A stretch of 64,000 nucleotides of DNA. It comes from Siphonodentalium dalli. Lineage: Eukaryota; Mollusca; Scaphopoda; Gadilida; Siphonodentaliidae. Numbering within the stretch: position 1 is the first letter of the stretch; the number at the start of each line of letters is the position of its first letter. The stretch spans positions 175,308,556 to 175,372,555 of the forward strand of contig CP136067.1 of NCBI GenBank assembly GCA_032622095.1, in the 5' to 3' direction. The notes beneath the pieces were generated by a model. That model saw only the letters and a list, made by a program, of their open reading frames with translations, was not told the origin of the DNA and did no database searches. The position numbers and the translations under genes were made by a program. Positions 1-12,364 of the stretch are shown in pieces.

Positions 1-771
1 CCTCGTCCAACTGCATGAAGTCCCTTCTAATTTCCATTGAGATTTGCACAGGTAGTGCTCGGAACACGTGAAACCGATCATTACCGATGGAATTTAAGTG
101 TTAGGTCGTGTATATGTGATCACATGTGGACCATTTGCTTAACTAGTAAACCATTCAGGAGACAGTTAATGGATGGGAATCATTTGATCCACATAAGTCT
201 GTGCTCTCGATCCACGAATGATAGTATATATGTGTAAATAGTATATATGTGTAAATTTCTTGAAAGTTCAAAGCAGCTCAACTTATAATGATCATAAAAT
301 GACCAATCATTCATTGATTTAAATTGTAGTCAACTAACTCATATTATGAATTATTATTCGATATGAAAACAAATTATAAAGAACACAGCCATGTGAGAAC
401 TATTATTTCACAATAAAGATTTCCTGAAAGCTTATGGATTTATAATAACTCATTCTGAGAATTTACATCAAATTAATTATAGATATTACAATACAACACA
501 ATGTCTTGTTCAGTTTATGTCTGTTTATTTATGTTCAATTTTTTATGTTCTACCATTTTTGTCTATTGTTTTTGTTTAATGTTCTCTGTATATATCCTAT
601 ATATCATATAATATCACTATCTATATTCTGATCTATTCATAGAAAATACACGACAGTCACTGATTAGAAACTTAAACAATTGCCAGTACAATAACTGACG
701 AATAATTATACACCGGTATTGATAATAATTACTGAATAAGTTAGAATAACTACAAATGAGTCAAATTAGCT

Positions 772-774
<3 letters not shown>
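1..774. other. Unit leader, noncoding
   Basis: AT-rich sequence shared with copies C (45,569-46,450) and D (62,144-62,818). No convincing coding frame is seen; the short frames do not keep their reading frame between copies. It ends in the CT microsatellite. Confidence 0.6.

Positions 775-846
<72 letters not shown>
775..846. repeat. CT microsatellite, copy A
   Basis: Uninterrupted CT dinucleotide run of about 35 units. The same site in copy C has only about 10 units (about 46,457-46,478) and copy D about 27 units with an interruption (62,819-62,875), so the tract changed length after the unit was duplicated. Confidence 0.95.
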
Positions 847-847
<1 letters not shown>

Positions 848-1117
848 GAAGGCGAATTATATTGGAGAAAAATTAATGACACAAAAGTAAGCCTTATAAA
901 AGAATTCAACCATTAGCAATTGAAGATAACTCATTCTGAGATTTCTACATCAACTTAACAAAAGATCAAACATTACGTAATGTCTTGTTCGGCTAATATT
1001 GTCTGATGTTATCTACACATCTCATACATCTCATATAGTTCATTATATGTTGCATGCTAAATATGTATACCCTTAATGTTTGTCTGATCTGTGCATGTAA
1101 TACTTGTAACATATGTA

Positions 1118-1205
1118 TGTCTATTTTCCCCTTCATTACTTCATATGCATGTCTATCTTCGTCTATCTTCCCCTTCATTACTTCATATGCATGTCTATCT
1201 TCCAT
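1118..1205. repeat. Two-copy short tandem repeat, about 40 bp
   Basis: Two near-identical units built on CTTCATTACTTCATATGCAT, also present in copies C (about 46,745-46,830) and D (about 63,140-63,225). Copy B begins inside this repeat, so it may have served as the breakpoint of the deletion that removed B's leader. Confidence 0.75.
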
Positions 1206-1476
1206 TTCATATATACATGTATGCCTAAATAAAATGGGAAAACATAACTATGTTTAGCGACAAATACCCACCTCAATATTAACTGATTTCGTACCGATAA
1301 GCATTTATTGTTTCAATACTTTACAAACCCTTGGAAAATAAACAAAGCGTTTCTCTCTCGCCCCCCAACTTTAATACATATATTTGTGACATCCCCCATT
1401 TGGCATATCTGAAAGAAAAACAACTCTACAGACCTTATATACCACTCACCCCACCCCACTCACACTGTCCATTAAT

Positions 1477-1701
1477 ATGCCCTTGAAATACCCATGCTCC
1501 ACTTGCAAAAAATCAGTGCGAAATAACCAAGATTCCTTATGCTGTGACCTGTGTGATCAATGGATGCATCTATATTGTTCTAAACTTTCAAAGGCAGACT
1601 TCATAAAGCTTGTTGATGATGAAAAACATGGATTTGTCACCATTGTATTACACATATCTGTAATCTCTCCCTATCTAATGGCATATTCCCAGACCTCATG
1701 A
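1477..1701 (+). pseudogene. LINE-1 PHD-finger ORF, truncated by deletion (copy A)
   Basis: The 74-codon frame begins MPLKYPCSTC and shows the first part of a PHD-type zinc finger: CSTC, then CCDLCDQWMHLYC. A run of five A's instead of six at about 1,622 shifts the frame (DDEKHGF instead of DDEKTW), so the last zinc ligands (CHHC in copy B) are not read. The reading then enters downstream RT-region DNA across the 2-kb deletion. Not expected to be functional. Confidence 0.75.
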
Positions 1702-2194
1702 AGGAAGCTAAAGTTATTCCAATCTACAAATCTAAAGACCCAACAATTTTAAGTAACTACAGGACACAGGCCAGTATCTGTGCTACCCATTTTCTCAAAC
1801 ATTCTTGAAAAACTGATGTACACCAGAATGGATAAATTCCTTACAAAATACATTATTCTATATAGTAGCCAATATGGCTTTGGAACAAAATCACTCAACT
1901 ATTCTTGCTTTAACTGATTTATTAGAAAAAATTAACTCAAGCTTTAGATAAAAAAGAACACACGATTGGAGTATTTTTAGATTTATCCAAGGCATTTGAC
2001 ACTATAAACCACAATATAATGATTAATAAACTCGAACACTATGACTGTCAGGGGGTTGCACTGAACTCGTTCCGCAGCTACCTGTCAAATAGAAAGCAAT
2101 ATGTACAATACGAAGGCAACTTTTCCTGCCAAACAAATATAACATGTGGCGTGCCACAGGGATCCATACTTGACCCTCTTCTCTTCTTATATAC

Positions 2195-2851
2195 ATGAAT
2201 GATCTTCCAAATGTGTGCAAAGAATTAAAGGTAATACTATTTGCTGATGATACAAATGCCTTTTACTCAGATAAAGACATTATTAATGCTTATGATGTTG
2301 TTAACAAAGAAATGGAGGCAATGAACAAATGGTTTCTAGCTAACAAATTATCTTTAAATCTTGATAAAACAAACTATATGCTTTTCACAAATACAGATCT
2401 TTGTAAGTCGTTAAATTTTCTACCGGAGCTAAAAATTAATGATAAACTGGTCCAAAGGGTTAAAAACACTAAATTCCTAGGAATTAATATTGAAGAAACT
2501 TTGTCATGGGATTTTCATGTGGATACAATTATCAATAAACTATCGAGAAACCTAGGAGTCATGCGTAAGGTTAGTGAGTTTGTACCAAAGGATACGATGA
2601 AATCACTTTATTCGATACTTATTATCCCATATCTCACCCATTGTAATGCTATTTGGAGTGCAACAACAGTGAAAAATCTTCAAAAACTTGAAAAAATACA
2701 ACACAAAGCAATTGCAACACTGTTATATGGAAATAAAAATACCCAGGAAATATGCAAGAAACACAATTTATTGCTGCTTGAAGACATTGGAAATATGCAA
2801 CTGCTTAAAATTTTACATGATTTCCGCCACAATAACTCCATAAAAAACTGA
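2195..2851 (+). pseudogene. LINE-1 reverse transcriptase palm/thumb fragment (copy A)
   Basis: A 218-codon frame with the RT active-site motif FADD at residues 16-19, followed by the usual LNLDKTNYMLF (motif D region), KFLGINIEETLSWDFHV and the thumb helix YLTHCNAIW. The upstream RT motifs lie before the ATG in other frames, so the ATG is internal and the frame is a remnant. It stops after NSIKN; the LINE C-terminus (SLHDIHNYNTRYK) continues in a shifted frame. The same 218-codon frame occurs in copies B and C with a handful of substitutions. Confidence 0.85.
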
Positions 2852-3241
2852 CTTCCCTATTTACAAGCCTACATGATATCCATAATTACAATACGCGGTA
2901 CAAAGCTAATTCAAATCTATTCTGTGTATTTAAAAGAACGAAAAAAGCAAAAATGCCACATAAACCAGAGCCAGATGCCCGTGGAATGAACTACCAACTG
3001 ACTGCAAACTCAGAATAGAAATTGATAGCAATTACTCAAAATATCTGAAAGAATATTTAATTAACAAGCAACATAACCCAACCTCCCCCACTGAATAGTA
3101 CTCCTCCCTGGTTACCGACATGTACTCTAATAGTAGTACAAAACAGAGTTCTGTCACCACAGGGCTATTCAAATTAGGACAAGCTCCTTATTGTTTCTTA
3201 CTCTTATTGTATAATTCCTCCTACTCTGATTAGCCACCGTT

Positions 3242-4720
3242 CATAAGAGAACACACACCGGAGATCGTCCGTATCCGTGCGATGTGTGTGAGAAATCGTT
3301 TGCTCAGAACCATCAACTCATGAGTCATAAGATAATCCACACCGGCGATCGACCATATCAGTGTGATATCTGTGAGGAGTTATTCTCCCATAAAAGTAAC
3401 CTAATGATGCACAATGAACTCCACGCAGGCGATCGTCCGTATCATTGTGATATCTGTGAGGAGTTATTCTCCCATAAAAGTAACCTAATGATACACAATG
3501 AACTCCACGCAGGCGATCGTCCGTATCACTGTAACGCCAGATACCACTGTGAAAAATGTTGTTGACTATTTCCGGGATGAATTTAATACAGTTGTTGTAA
3601 ACTGCCATAAAGTAGTGACGAAACATGACAGCTATTCTTCATTTAGAGTGGATGTATCAAGTTCAGTTGGACTGCTGGACACTTTCCTGGAATCAACTAG
3701 ATGGCATACGAATGCATTAGTGCGTACATTTTATGTTGCAAGATGTGATCGTGTTTGTGCAACAGCATGCATCTTACGTGCTTAATTTTGTTTTAAATTG
3801 TTTATTTATTATTTATAACTTATATATGGACCTCGTGTCTGAAATAAAGTACATACATTGCGATGCGTGTGAGAAATCATTCGTCAATAGTAGTAGCCTA
3901 TTTAGACATAACCGAAGCCACACAGGCGAACGCCCGTATCAGTGCGAGCTGTGTGAGAAATCATTTGCCCAGAACTATTACATGACGAGACACAAGAGAA
4001 TAATCCACATAGGCGAGCGTCCGTATCAGTGCGATGTGTGTGAGAAATCGTTCTCCCAAAGCAGTAACCTAATGATACATATGAAACTGCACACAGGTGA
4101 TCGTCCGTATCAGCGCGATATGTGTGAGAAATCATTGCCATGAGCAGTAGCTTAATAAGACATAACAGAAGCCACACAAGCGAACGCCCGTATCAATGTA
4201 ATGTGTGTGGGAAATCGTTTGCCCAGAGCGATCACATAATGAGACATAACAGAAGCCACACAGGCGACCGTCCGTATCAGTGCGATGTGTGTGAGAAATC
4301 ATTTACTACTTCAACTCAAGCCACCGTCCAAAAGAGAACACACACAGGCGATCGTCCATATCAGTGTGATGTGTGTGATACATCGTTCACCTAGAGAAGT
4401 AGCCTGGTGAGACATAACAGAAACCACACGACCGTATTAGTGTGATGTGTGTGAGAAATCATTCGTACATGGCAAGAACCTAATGAGCCACAATAATCTC
4501 CACACAGGCGACCGTCCGTATCAGTGTGATGTGTGTAAGAAATAATTCGTCCTGAGCAGTAGCTTAATGAGATATAGGAAGCTTCATACAACATAGCGTC
4601 CGTATCAGTGCGATGTGTGTGAGGAATACAATCATATAGATAATCTGATAACACAGGGATAGCAAGGATATCTACGCAGATGATCGCCCATATCAATGCG
4701 ATGTGTGGGAGAAATAATTT
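3242..4720 (+). pseudogene. Plus-strand C2H2 zinc-finger gene remnant, copy A
   Basis: Finger sequence of a family different from the minus-strand arrays, with linker [16 protein letters not shown] and helices such as AQNHQLMSH, SHKSNLMMH and TTSTQATVH. Two open stretches (3,242-3,565 and about 3,840-4,394) are separated by about 270 bp of non-finger DNA. After 4,394 every finger is interrupted by a stop (for example TAG at 4,392-4,394, and TAA for the serine-phenylalanine region). The 5' end is cut by LINE-1. Copies B and C lack about 720 bp of this region through a finger-to-finger deletion. No intact start or effector domain is visible. Confidence 0.8.
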
Positions 4721-5373
4721 TCCCAAAAGAGTCCCTTGATGACGATCATACGTGTCAGTCCGATGTGTGTGAGAAATAATCCTCTCAGAGAGTTTTACTT
4801 TAACATGTACATAAATGTGAGTTTTAACTGCGGTAGGTTTGTTCTATTATGTCTTAAAAGGGGAATACCCGATTCATGTTGTAGAATGGTCTAAATTAGT
4901 ATTACTCGTAACTGATGGGTGGGCTTTTCATCTGTTATCGTTTTTTATATACAGCAATGATTTATACAGTAGTCAGTGAAAGATGAATACATGCAGTATA
5001 CGGTACTTTGTCGTTAAACTATAGCAGAACATGATTCCCGACAGATTTCCCTTTTCTTGGCGCCAAAATACCCCGAAAATATCCCCGAGGCGGCAGAGTT
5101 CAAACAAAAACAAACAAATTGGCGTCTATCGACCCCATAGATAGATAGTTTAATGAAATAAAACGTGCACACGAGACCGATGTCAAAATAACAAATATAT
5201 ATAACAATGTCAACAATGATTCAACATAATATATATATACTATAGTAATTATTTAATTATTATATCAGTAGAATTTGACCTTTCTTTGAAAAATGTCCAT
5301 GTTGCAGATTATGGTGCATGTATGGGGCTCGTTGTTTTGCATTATTTATTGGAATCTGTGGCCATTATTCAAT

Positions 5374-6297
5374 AGAATAATTAAGCCGATACTGTTATAT
5401 GGTAGCAAATCATGGGGCGTTGAAATAACCACTAAAAATCACGACCGCCTGCCATGTGAAAAGGTACACTTAAAATATGTAATTAAGTTAATGTCACGGT
5501 CGGACTGTAATCTTCTCCGCAGTGCTGCGTTGGAACAACAGATGGCATCGGTTAAGAAATCAATCTTTAAAACGGCAGAATCACTGGGGTGGAATATTGC
5601 AGACCTCCAAAACACTGGTCCCGTACTGGGTCAATTTAAAAGAAATCTTATTGAAGATTATTATATATAGTTTACACAGAGTCTCACTGACGAATGTTCA
5701 AAAACGGGAAGTAATAAGTTACGAACATACCGACTTTTCAAACTTAAGTACGAAATAGAACCTTATCTTCTTCACACACCATCAATAGAAAATAGAATCG
5801 CTTTTACTAGACTACGAATAAGTAATCATACATTGGCTATTGAAAAGGGACGCCACACACAACCGCCGACGGCAGTGGAACAAAGGTTTTGTATATTTTG
5901 TTCCGATAATGCTATTGAAGACGAAAATCATTTTCTTTTAGAGTGCAGCGCTTACCGCACACAACGTCTCGAGCTCACAAACCTTATGAAGACACAGTTC
6001 TCAGACTTTGAAAGCATGACCCAAACTGAACAGCTTGTCAAAATCTTATCCAACAATGTGTCAAATACATGCATCTCAATTTGTCATATGATCCGAAGAT
6101 TATTCTCCGCACGTGATGAGCATCGTATCATAAATCAATGAACAAATACAGAATAGATGATCCATTGCACATTCAGCTTGACCTTATATTAATATCATTT
6201 ATTATACTGTTCAATACACAATGTACAATTATATGTTATTATGTATATGCATACTGTCCTTATAAGGATGTTTTTGCCAATTAAACTTATCTCTCTC
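5374..6297 (+). mobile_element. LINE-2, 5'-truncated non-LTR retrotransposon, copy A
   Basis: A 924-bp 3' fragment of a second LINE flanked by a 6-bp target duplication TTCAAT (5,368-5,373 and 6,298-6,303). The empty site is preserved at 8,446-8,451. The protein starts in the RT thumb at PILLYGSKSWG and ends with a zinc knuckle C-x2-C-x9-H-x4-C (CIFC...HFLLEC, about 5,887-5,943), a usual C-terminal feature of CR1/L2-like elements. The 3' end reads TTAAACTTATCTCTCTC. The frame is broken by TAG at about 5,668 in this copy only; copies B and C read through at that codon. Confidence 0.85.
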
Positions 6298-6556
6298 TTC
6301 AATCCAATAAAATTATCACTCGTCATCCCTAGGACAAGTTATGATTACTAATTCTTAATATGAATCCATATCCCCCCTGGGGCTTTCAACATGGGTCGGT
6401 GTCAATCATGTTGAACCTAATATGCCATAATCTCATGTCAGCAGATCTCCATTCTCATTGGTCAATCTTAGCAGGCCAGCATGAAGTAACATTCACCGGC
6501 ATTACCGAACCATTTACAACGGCACCACTATACTCTTCATCAATGTTTGGGGAGTA

Positions 6557-6765
6557 AGGGGCTTGTTACATGAGCTGGAGCAACTCTGCTAGCCAGGACA
6601 ACTCGGTTTGACGGATGGCCCGGTCTAATGTGCTTGCTTACTGTCGCGTCCCGCCTTGCCAGGACAACTCGTTTAGCCGGAAAAACTTAGCTCACGTAAC
6701 AGCGAGTCATTCGGGCTAACCGCGATGAGAGTCCCATGGGCGAACAACCCCTTCAGATAAACTTA
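6557..6765. other. GC-rich repeat block in unit-specific DNA
   Basis: Locally GC-rich block with short inverted and direct repeats: CTTGTTACATGAGCT at the left, AGCTCACGTAACAGCG at the right, and CCAGGACAACTCG twice. It recurs at about 8,840-9,047 (R2), 33,425-33,667 (B, with an extra 60 bp holding another TGTTACATGAG) and 54,815-55,055 (C). It could be a worn MITE. No tRNA-like cloverleaf was found. Confidence 0.4.
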
Positions 6766-7563
6766 TATCCTAGCCTATTCATGTGTATCTTCAAGATTGT
6801 TCCACCGTGTCCCGATTTTCTCTGCAAATATTACTCACAAGCAACAATTCTCTTGGACATACTTCGAAATAATTTTTCAACCGCCAGCGATCCGAAATAA
6901 TCGTCACACTGTTATTATATTTCACTGAATAGTCCAAAATTTCACACTCAATAACTGAGAGTTACCCTATATTCAACCAACTGTGTATGACGCTTCCTCC
7001 AGCAGTTTGATAATTAAAGATGAATTATCTCATTAAATAACAAATTTTAAATAGTTGCGTGGGTATAAAATAATAAATATGAACTGAAGACCCCTGTCCG
7101 GAAAAGCTTCTATCAATTAATATTGATTTTATTTCGAATATTTAATTGGGACCGTTTGTGTGTCTATTTTTAGAACAGACCATTCGGATGATAGCATATT
7201 GCGATATAGAGCACTGGGCTGTTCCTATGGCTACGCACCGAAAGTCAAATGTCCCAGATTGATTGTTTGTATCGGTTTGTTCCATAGTTATAAACGATAA
7301 TGAGTATAATTAACGTTTATTTGTGATAAAATTATACAATAAAATTTCTGGTCTCTGTTAACAGTAACCACTATTGTTCGTTAGCTATACAACTACACCT
7401 TTTTAGACTAGAAAATATTCGAAATAAAATTAATATTAATCGACAGAAGCATTTCTGGACAGGAGTCTTCGATTCGGATATAATATGTTATACCCCGGTA
7501 ACTATATAAAACATGTTTACAAAGAGATAATCCACCTTTAACCAGTTGACAGCACCTTTAACC

Positions 7564-9843
7564 GATAACACAGGGATAGCAAGGATATCCACGCAGATGA
7601 TCGCCCATATCAATGCGATGTGTGGGAGAAATAATTTTCCCAAAAGAGTCCCTTGATGACGATCATACGTGTCAGTCCGATGTGTGTGAGAAATAATCCT
7701 CTCAGAGAGTTTTACTTTAACATGTACATAAATGTGAGTTTTAACTGCGGTAGGTTTGTTCTATTATGTCTTAAAAGGGGAATCCCCGATTCATGTTGTA
7801 GAATGGTCTAAATTAGTAGTACTCGTAACTGATGGGTGGGCTTTTCATCTGTTACCGTTTTTTATATACAGCAATGATTTATACAGTAGTCAGTGAACGA
7901 TGAACACATCATGCATGCACAGCCTTTTTCCGTATTAAACTCCGCGAGGCAGATAACAAGTTTGATCCTCTTCAAACTTCAAAGTTCCATAAGTATTTTC
8001 TGTCACTATTTGCATTGGAGATTTAAAGATGGATTATCAACTTAAGTCTTTAGTCCTCAAATATATCACATGCAGTACACGGTATTTTGTCGTTAAACTA
8101 TAGCAGAACATGATTCCCGACAGATTTCCCTTTTCTTGGCGCCAAAATACCCCGAAAATATCCCCGAGGCGGCGGAGTTCCAAACAAAAACAAACAAATT
8201 GGCGTCTATCGACCCCATAGATAGATAGGTTAATGAAATAAAACGTGCACACGAGACCGATGTCAAAATAACAAATATATAACAATGTCAACAATGATTC
8301 AACATAATATATATATACTATAGTAACTATTTCATTATTATATCAGTAGAATTTGACCTTTCTTTGAAAAATGTCCATGTTGCAGATTATGGTGCATGTA
8401 TAGGGCTCGTTGTTTTGCATTATTTATTTGAATCTGTGGCCATCATTCAATCCAATAAATTTATCACCCGTCATCCCTATCTCACAAAAGAAGTGTTTAC
8501 GCATCTTTTCATATGTGTTGCGGCGCATAACGAAGTGTTCTTCATTCACAACATCCATGTTACATTTCCTAACAATTCATTTATCAGGTGACACTATTGG
8601 CTGTTAGTGGCGACCCTTTTCAGTTTCCAAGTTATGATTACTAATTCTTAATATGAATCCATATTCCCCCTGGGGCTTTCAACATGGGTCGGTGTCAATC
8701 AAGTTGAACCTAATATATGCCATAATCTCATGTCAGCAGATCTACATTCTCATTGGTCAATCTTAGCAGGCCAGCATGAAGTAACATTCATCGGCATTAC
8801 CGAACCATTTACAACGGCACCACTATACTCTTCATCAATGTTTGGGGAGTAAGGGGCTTGTTACATGAGCTGGAGCAACTCTGCTAGCCAGGACAACTCG
8901 GTTTGACGGATGGCCCGGTCTAATGTGCTTGCTTACTGTCGCGTCCCGCCTTGCCAGGACAACTCGTTTAGCCGGAAAAACTAAGCTCACGTAACAGCGA
9001 GTCATTCGGGCTAACCGCGATGAGAGTCCCATGGGCGAACAACCCCTTCAGATAAACTTATATCCTAGCCTATTCATGTGTATCTTCAAGATTGTTCCAC
9101 CGTGTCCAGATTTTCTCTGCAAATATTACTCACAAGCAACAATTCTCTTGGACATACTTCGAAATAATTTTTCAACCGCCAGCGATCCGAAATAATCGTC
9201 ACACTGTTATTATATTTCACTGAATAGTCCAAAATTTCACACTCAATAACTGAGAGTTACCCTATATTCAACCAACTGTGTATGACGCTTCCTCCAGCAG
9301 TTTGATAATTAAAGATGAATTATCTCATTAAATAACAAATTTTAAATAGTTGCGTGGGTATAAAATAATAAATATGAACTGAAGACCCCTGTCCGGAAAA
9401 GCTTCTATCAATTAATATTGATTTTATTTCGAATATTTAATTGGGACCGTTTGTGTGTCTATTTTTAGAACAGACCATTCGGATGATAGCATATTGCGAT
9501 ATAGAGCACTGGGCTGTTCCTATGGCTACGCACCGAAAGTCAAATGTCCCAGATTGATTGTTTGTATCGGTTTGTTCCATAGTTATAAACGATAATGAGT
9601 ATAATTAACGTTTATTTGTGATAAAATTATACAATAAAATTTCTGGTCTCTGTTAACAGTAACCACTATTGTTCGTTAGCTATACAACTACACCTTTTTA
9701 GATTAGAAAATATTCGAAATAAAATTAATATTAATCGACAGAAGCATTTCTGGACAGGAGTCTTCGATTCGGATATAATATGTTATACCCCGGTAACTAT
9801 ATAAAACATGTTTACAAAGAGATAATCCACCTTTAACCAGTTG
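7564..9843. repeat. Local tandem duplication, right member (R2), without LINE-2
   Basis: Repeats 4,648-7,562 without the 924-bp LINE-2 insertion; the empty site TTCAAT is at 8,446-8,451. It keeps about 140 bp at 7,905-8,065 and about 160 bp at 8,464-8,625 that are missing from R1 and from copies B and C. It therefore looks like the older form of the locus. No credible gene is seen inside. Confidence 0.85.
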
Positions 9844-11453
9844 CCAATATTTTGAATATACTTTAATTTGGGATCGGATTATTATATGTGGTTTATTCAG
9901 CGAAACAATTAACGTTTTCCAACTGCCGCTGAAATCTCATTGTATTCAGGGTCTTGTTCTATGAGACAAGATATTCAGATTGTACATGCGAAATTATTCT
10001 TCTTTACATCCCCTGTAATCTTATTGCTCATGGAAATTAAATTGTTCTTCGTGTAAGAAGAGGATGATGAATAAATGCTAGTTTATGACCCTATGGTCAA
10101 CGATACCCGGTATGCACAATCTAAAGTCATGAATGGTCCCATGCTGAACATGCGTGAATGACAATTGATTGTAATGATAGGACCGTTACATTGTAAAGGC
10201 AGCACAATCTATCTTTCTTTAAAGGCGCTATGATAAAATTATATCTCTGATCTACTCGGGAGTGGCAAATATGTATGTTGTACAGCTTTTGGAACTTTGG
10301 AATATCCATTTTTGTTAGTCTGAGACTTACTCGTATCATAGACAAGTATGGCAAAATTTCCGTGCACATAGGGTCAAGCCCAACCTTTACCAAACAAAAC
10401 GGCCAAAAACGCCCAAATAAAGCTTCAACAGCCCAAAATATCTTCGGTCTGTCTCAATAACACCATACAAATATGGATATCATTGGAACCGGTTCATTGA
10501 CCACATTGTTATGCCCTGTGTGGCCTAAAAATATTCTTTTTTTTAACACTTTTACCATTTTTTCTTACATTCTTTAACAATTTTATAATTTTTTCTTACA
10601 TTTGTTAACAATTTTTATCATATTTTTCTACATTCTTTGACAATTTTATCATTTTTAATATGTGTTAAGCCAATGCATTCTCTTATATATGCGAGGCGAC
10701 CTATGGTCGACTCGCATATATAAGAGAATGCATTGGCACAGGGCCGTTCTGTCAGTATGGACTAATCATATTATCTTCATTATGTGCACTCTTGACATAG
10801 CTGATGTCTCGTTACTAAATTATACAGTGTTGTGTCTTGAACAATTTAAATATAACATGTGAGTGTCTGGTCTTTTACACTATATATCTTATACCACATG
10901 TGCATGCAATTTCCATGTTCATATTGTCTTTTAATTTATCTTATTTAAAGTGATTTTTTAATGTATCTGACGCAGATTAGAAAACACCATGCACCTATCC
11001 GTGACGAAATATAAGCTCATAAGAATGAAAGATATAATTTTCTATATATTTTCTTCCATTTTGTTTGCCATCATAAAATATAGTAACCTTTTCATACCTT
11101 AATAAGATTGCATTTTATAGGCAATACTCCCAATAACTTAATTCTTTAAAATATGTTCATCTCACACAAAAATATGGCCAGGACCCAATATTGAATTTTC
11201 GGGAAAATTTCATATCACATTCTGTTAGAAAATTTTTCTTTGGGATTGGAAGTAGCTGAGACCAAGCAAACGCATACTACTGAGCAAATGATCATACGAT
11301 ATAAAGATTTAAATAATAAGAGAATAGGTCCAATTTGCTACCATTTCAAAACAATAGGAACGAATATAGGGGACATAAGTGATATACATGTAAGTCCTAT
11401 TTTTCAAATTCAGGTCGCCATTTTGGCAGACATCTTTATAATATGGTGTAAAT
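9844..11453. other. Unit-specific noncoding DNA, copy A
   Basis: AT-rich sequence shared with copies B (about 34,460-36,190) and C (about 55,740-56,980), except for a segment of about 370 bp private to A (about 10,386-10,750) that contains the long hairpin described separately. No coding frame is kept across the three copies. Confidence 0.6.
10670..10736. repeat. 67-bp near-perfect hairpin, copy A
   Basis: Perfect 26-bp arms starting CCAATGCATTCTCTTATATA enclose a loop that itself folds (CGACC-TAT-GGTCG), giving a stem of about 31 bp with one G/A mismatch. It is flanked by CCCTGTG (10,514-10,520) and CACAGGG (10,737-10,743), which may be the ends of a small MITE. The reverse complement differs at one base from the hairpin inside the piggyBac-like MITE at 58,417-58,483. 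Confidence 0.9.
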
Positions 11454-12364
11454 AATATGGGCACGAATGAGCCAAGCTCATCAGTGTTACAAAGTGAACA
11501 TTACATATGCATCCATCATCTTCACCACACATCAGTCACTCAGTTCGACAACAATCATATCATTTTCCCGACATATACAAATATAAATGAATATCATTAC
11601 ACAATCACATATATTAGTTCGGTAATTTTGTCAAACACTAAGGAAATCACATTCAAATAACATATCTCAAATACACAGATCAAATACTGAGTATTGAAGT
11701 ATATCGCCAAGCCGTAGGCCCGCCAACAATAAAAAGACTTCAATACTTGTAGCTCATCTTTAGTAAGCTTAATGTAGTAATGTATGTTTACCGGTACATA
11801 AAACATCTTAACTCGCCTAATACTGATTGGATATCAAACACCATACTGAAGGTTTATCCAATATTTTGTGGCTAAGAATCCTGGTGCATAAAAGTACCTG
11901 GCACATATCAAGTAAACAATGCTAGCAAAAAGAAAGGAGGAAATTGCCAGTTCAAAGAAAACCAGAACCAGCAGCCAAGGAAGAACAAATAGTCAGGATG
12001 AATATAACAATAATATCCAAAACCAGGCAAGGATCCCAGGGAATTAGAAATCATATCAAATTCCAGCCAAGGACCATCTCCCCCAAGGTATAGCAATAAC
12101 ACCTTGGAAAGGTGCAAGAAAAAACCACCAGGGCTGCCAGTTCTGGAAAACTATGCTACTAGTATATATAGAGAAGATATATCATTAATTAACATTCTCC
12201 ATGCTCGTAAAACTTTAAACGTGAGGGGTGTGTGTATCTCATACACCATTTATAAATTGATGAAAAAAAATTTCAAGAAAGCTATTCAAAGTCCAAACAT
12301 CTGTCAAAAGAACTTGAATTGACCATGTTCATCTAAACCAATCAGGGCTACCGTCTATCAAGAT
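11454..12364. other. Noncoding stretch, nothing recognised
   Basis: AT-rich sequence left of the decayed transposon. Only short frames with low-complexity translations are present, and no repeat, RNA gene or promoter could be supported. Confidence 0.5.

Larger units (their letters stand above)
1477..3230 (+). mobile_element. LINE-1 (APE-type non-LTR retrotransposon), copy A, internally deleted
   Basis: A dead non-LTR element. It starts with the PHD-finger ORF at 1,477. At about 1,650 it jumps across roughly 2 kb to RT sequence equal to about 29,348 in copy B, so the endonuclease and the first part of RT are lost. The remaining RT carries KAFDTINHN (about 1,991), CGVPQGS (about 2,152) and FADD (2,240-2,251). 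Frameshifts and stops shared with copies B and C show that it died before the units were duplicated. It ends just before plus-strand zinc-finger sequence, which it truncates. The family is in the Jockey/CR1/L2/Daphne-like group; the exact clade cannot be settled by eye. Confidence 0.85.
4648..7562. repeat. Local tandem duplication, left member (R1), with LINE-2
   Basis: Begins GATAACACAGGGATAGCAAGG and ends ACCAGTTGACAGCACCTTTAACC. The same sequence starts again at 7,564. R1 carries LINE-2 and lacks two short segments that R2 keeps. Copies B and C contain only one member, of the R1 type. Confidence 0.85.

Noticed and set aside
993-1205. Small minus-strand protein with repeated DRHAYEVMKGKID
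   Set aside because: Produced by the short tandem repeat at 1,118-1,205. Start and stop positions differ among copies and no promoter or homology is visible.
6557-6765. tRNA or SINE head in the GC-rich block
   Set aside because: No A/B box pair at the right spacing and no cloverleaf could be drawn; kept only as an unexplained repeat block.
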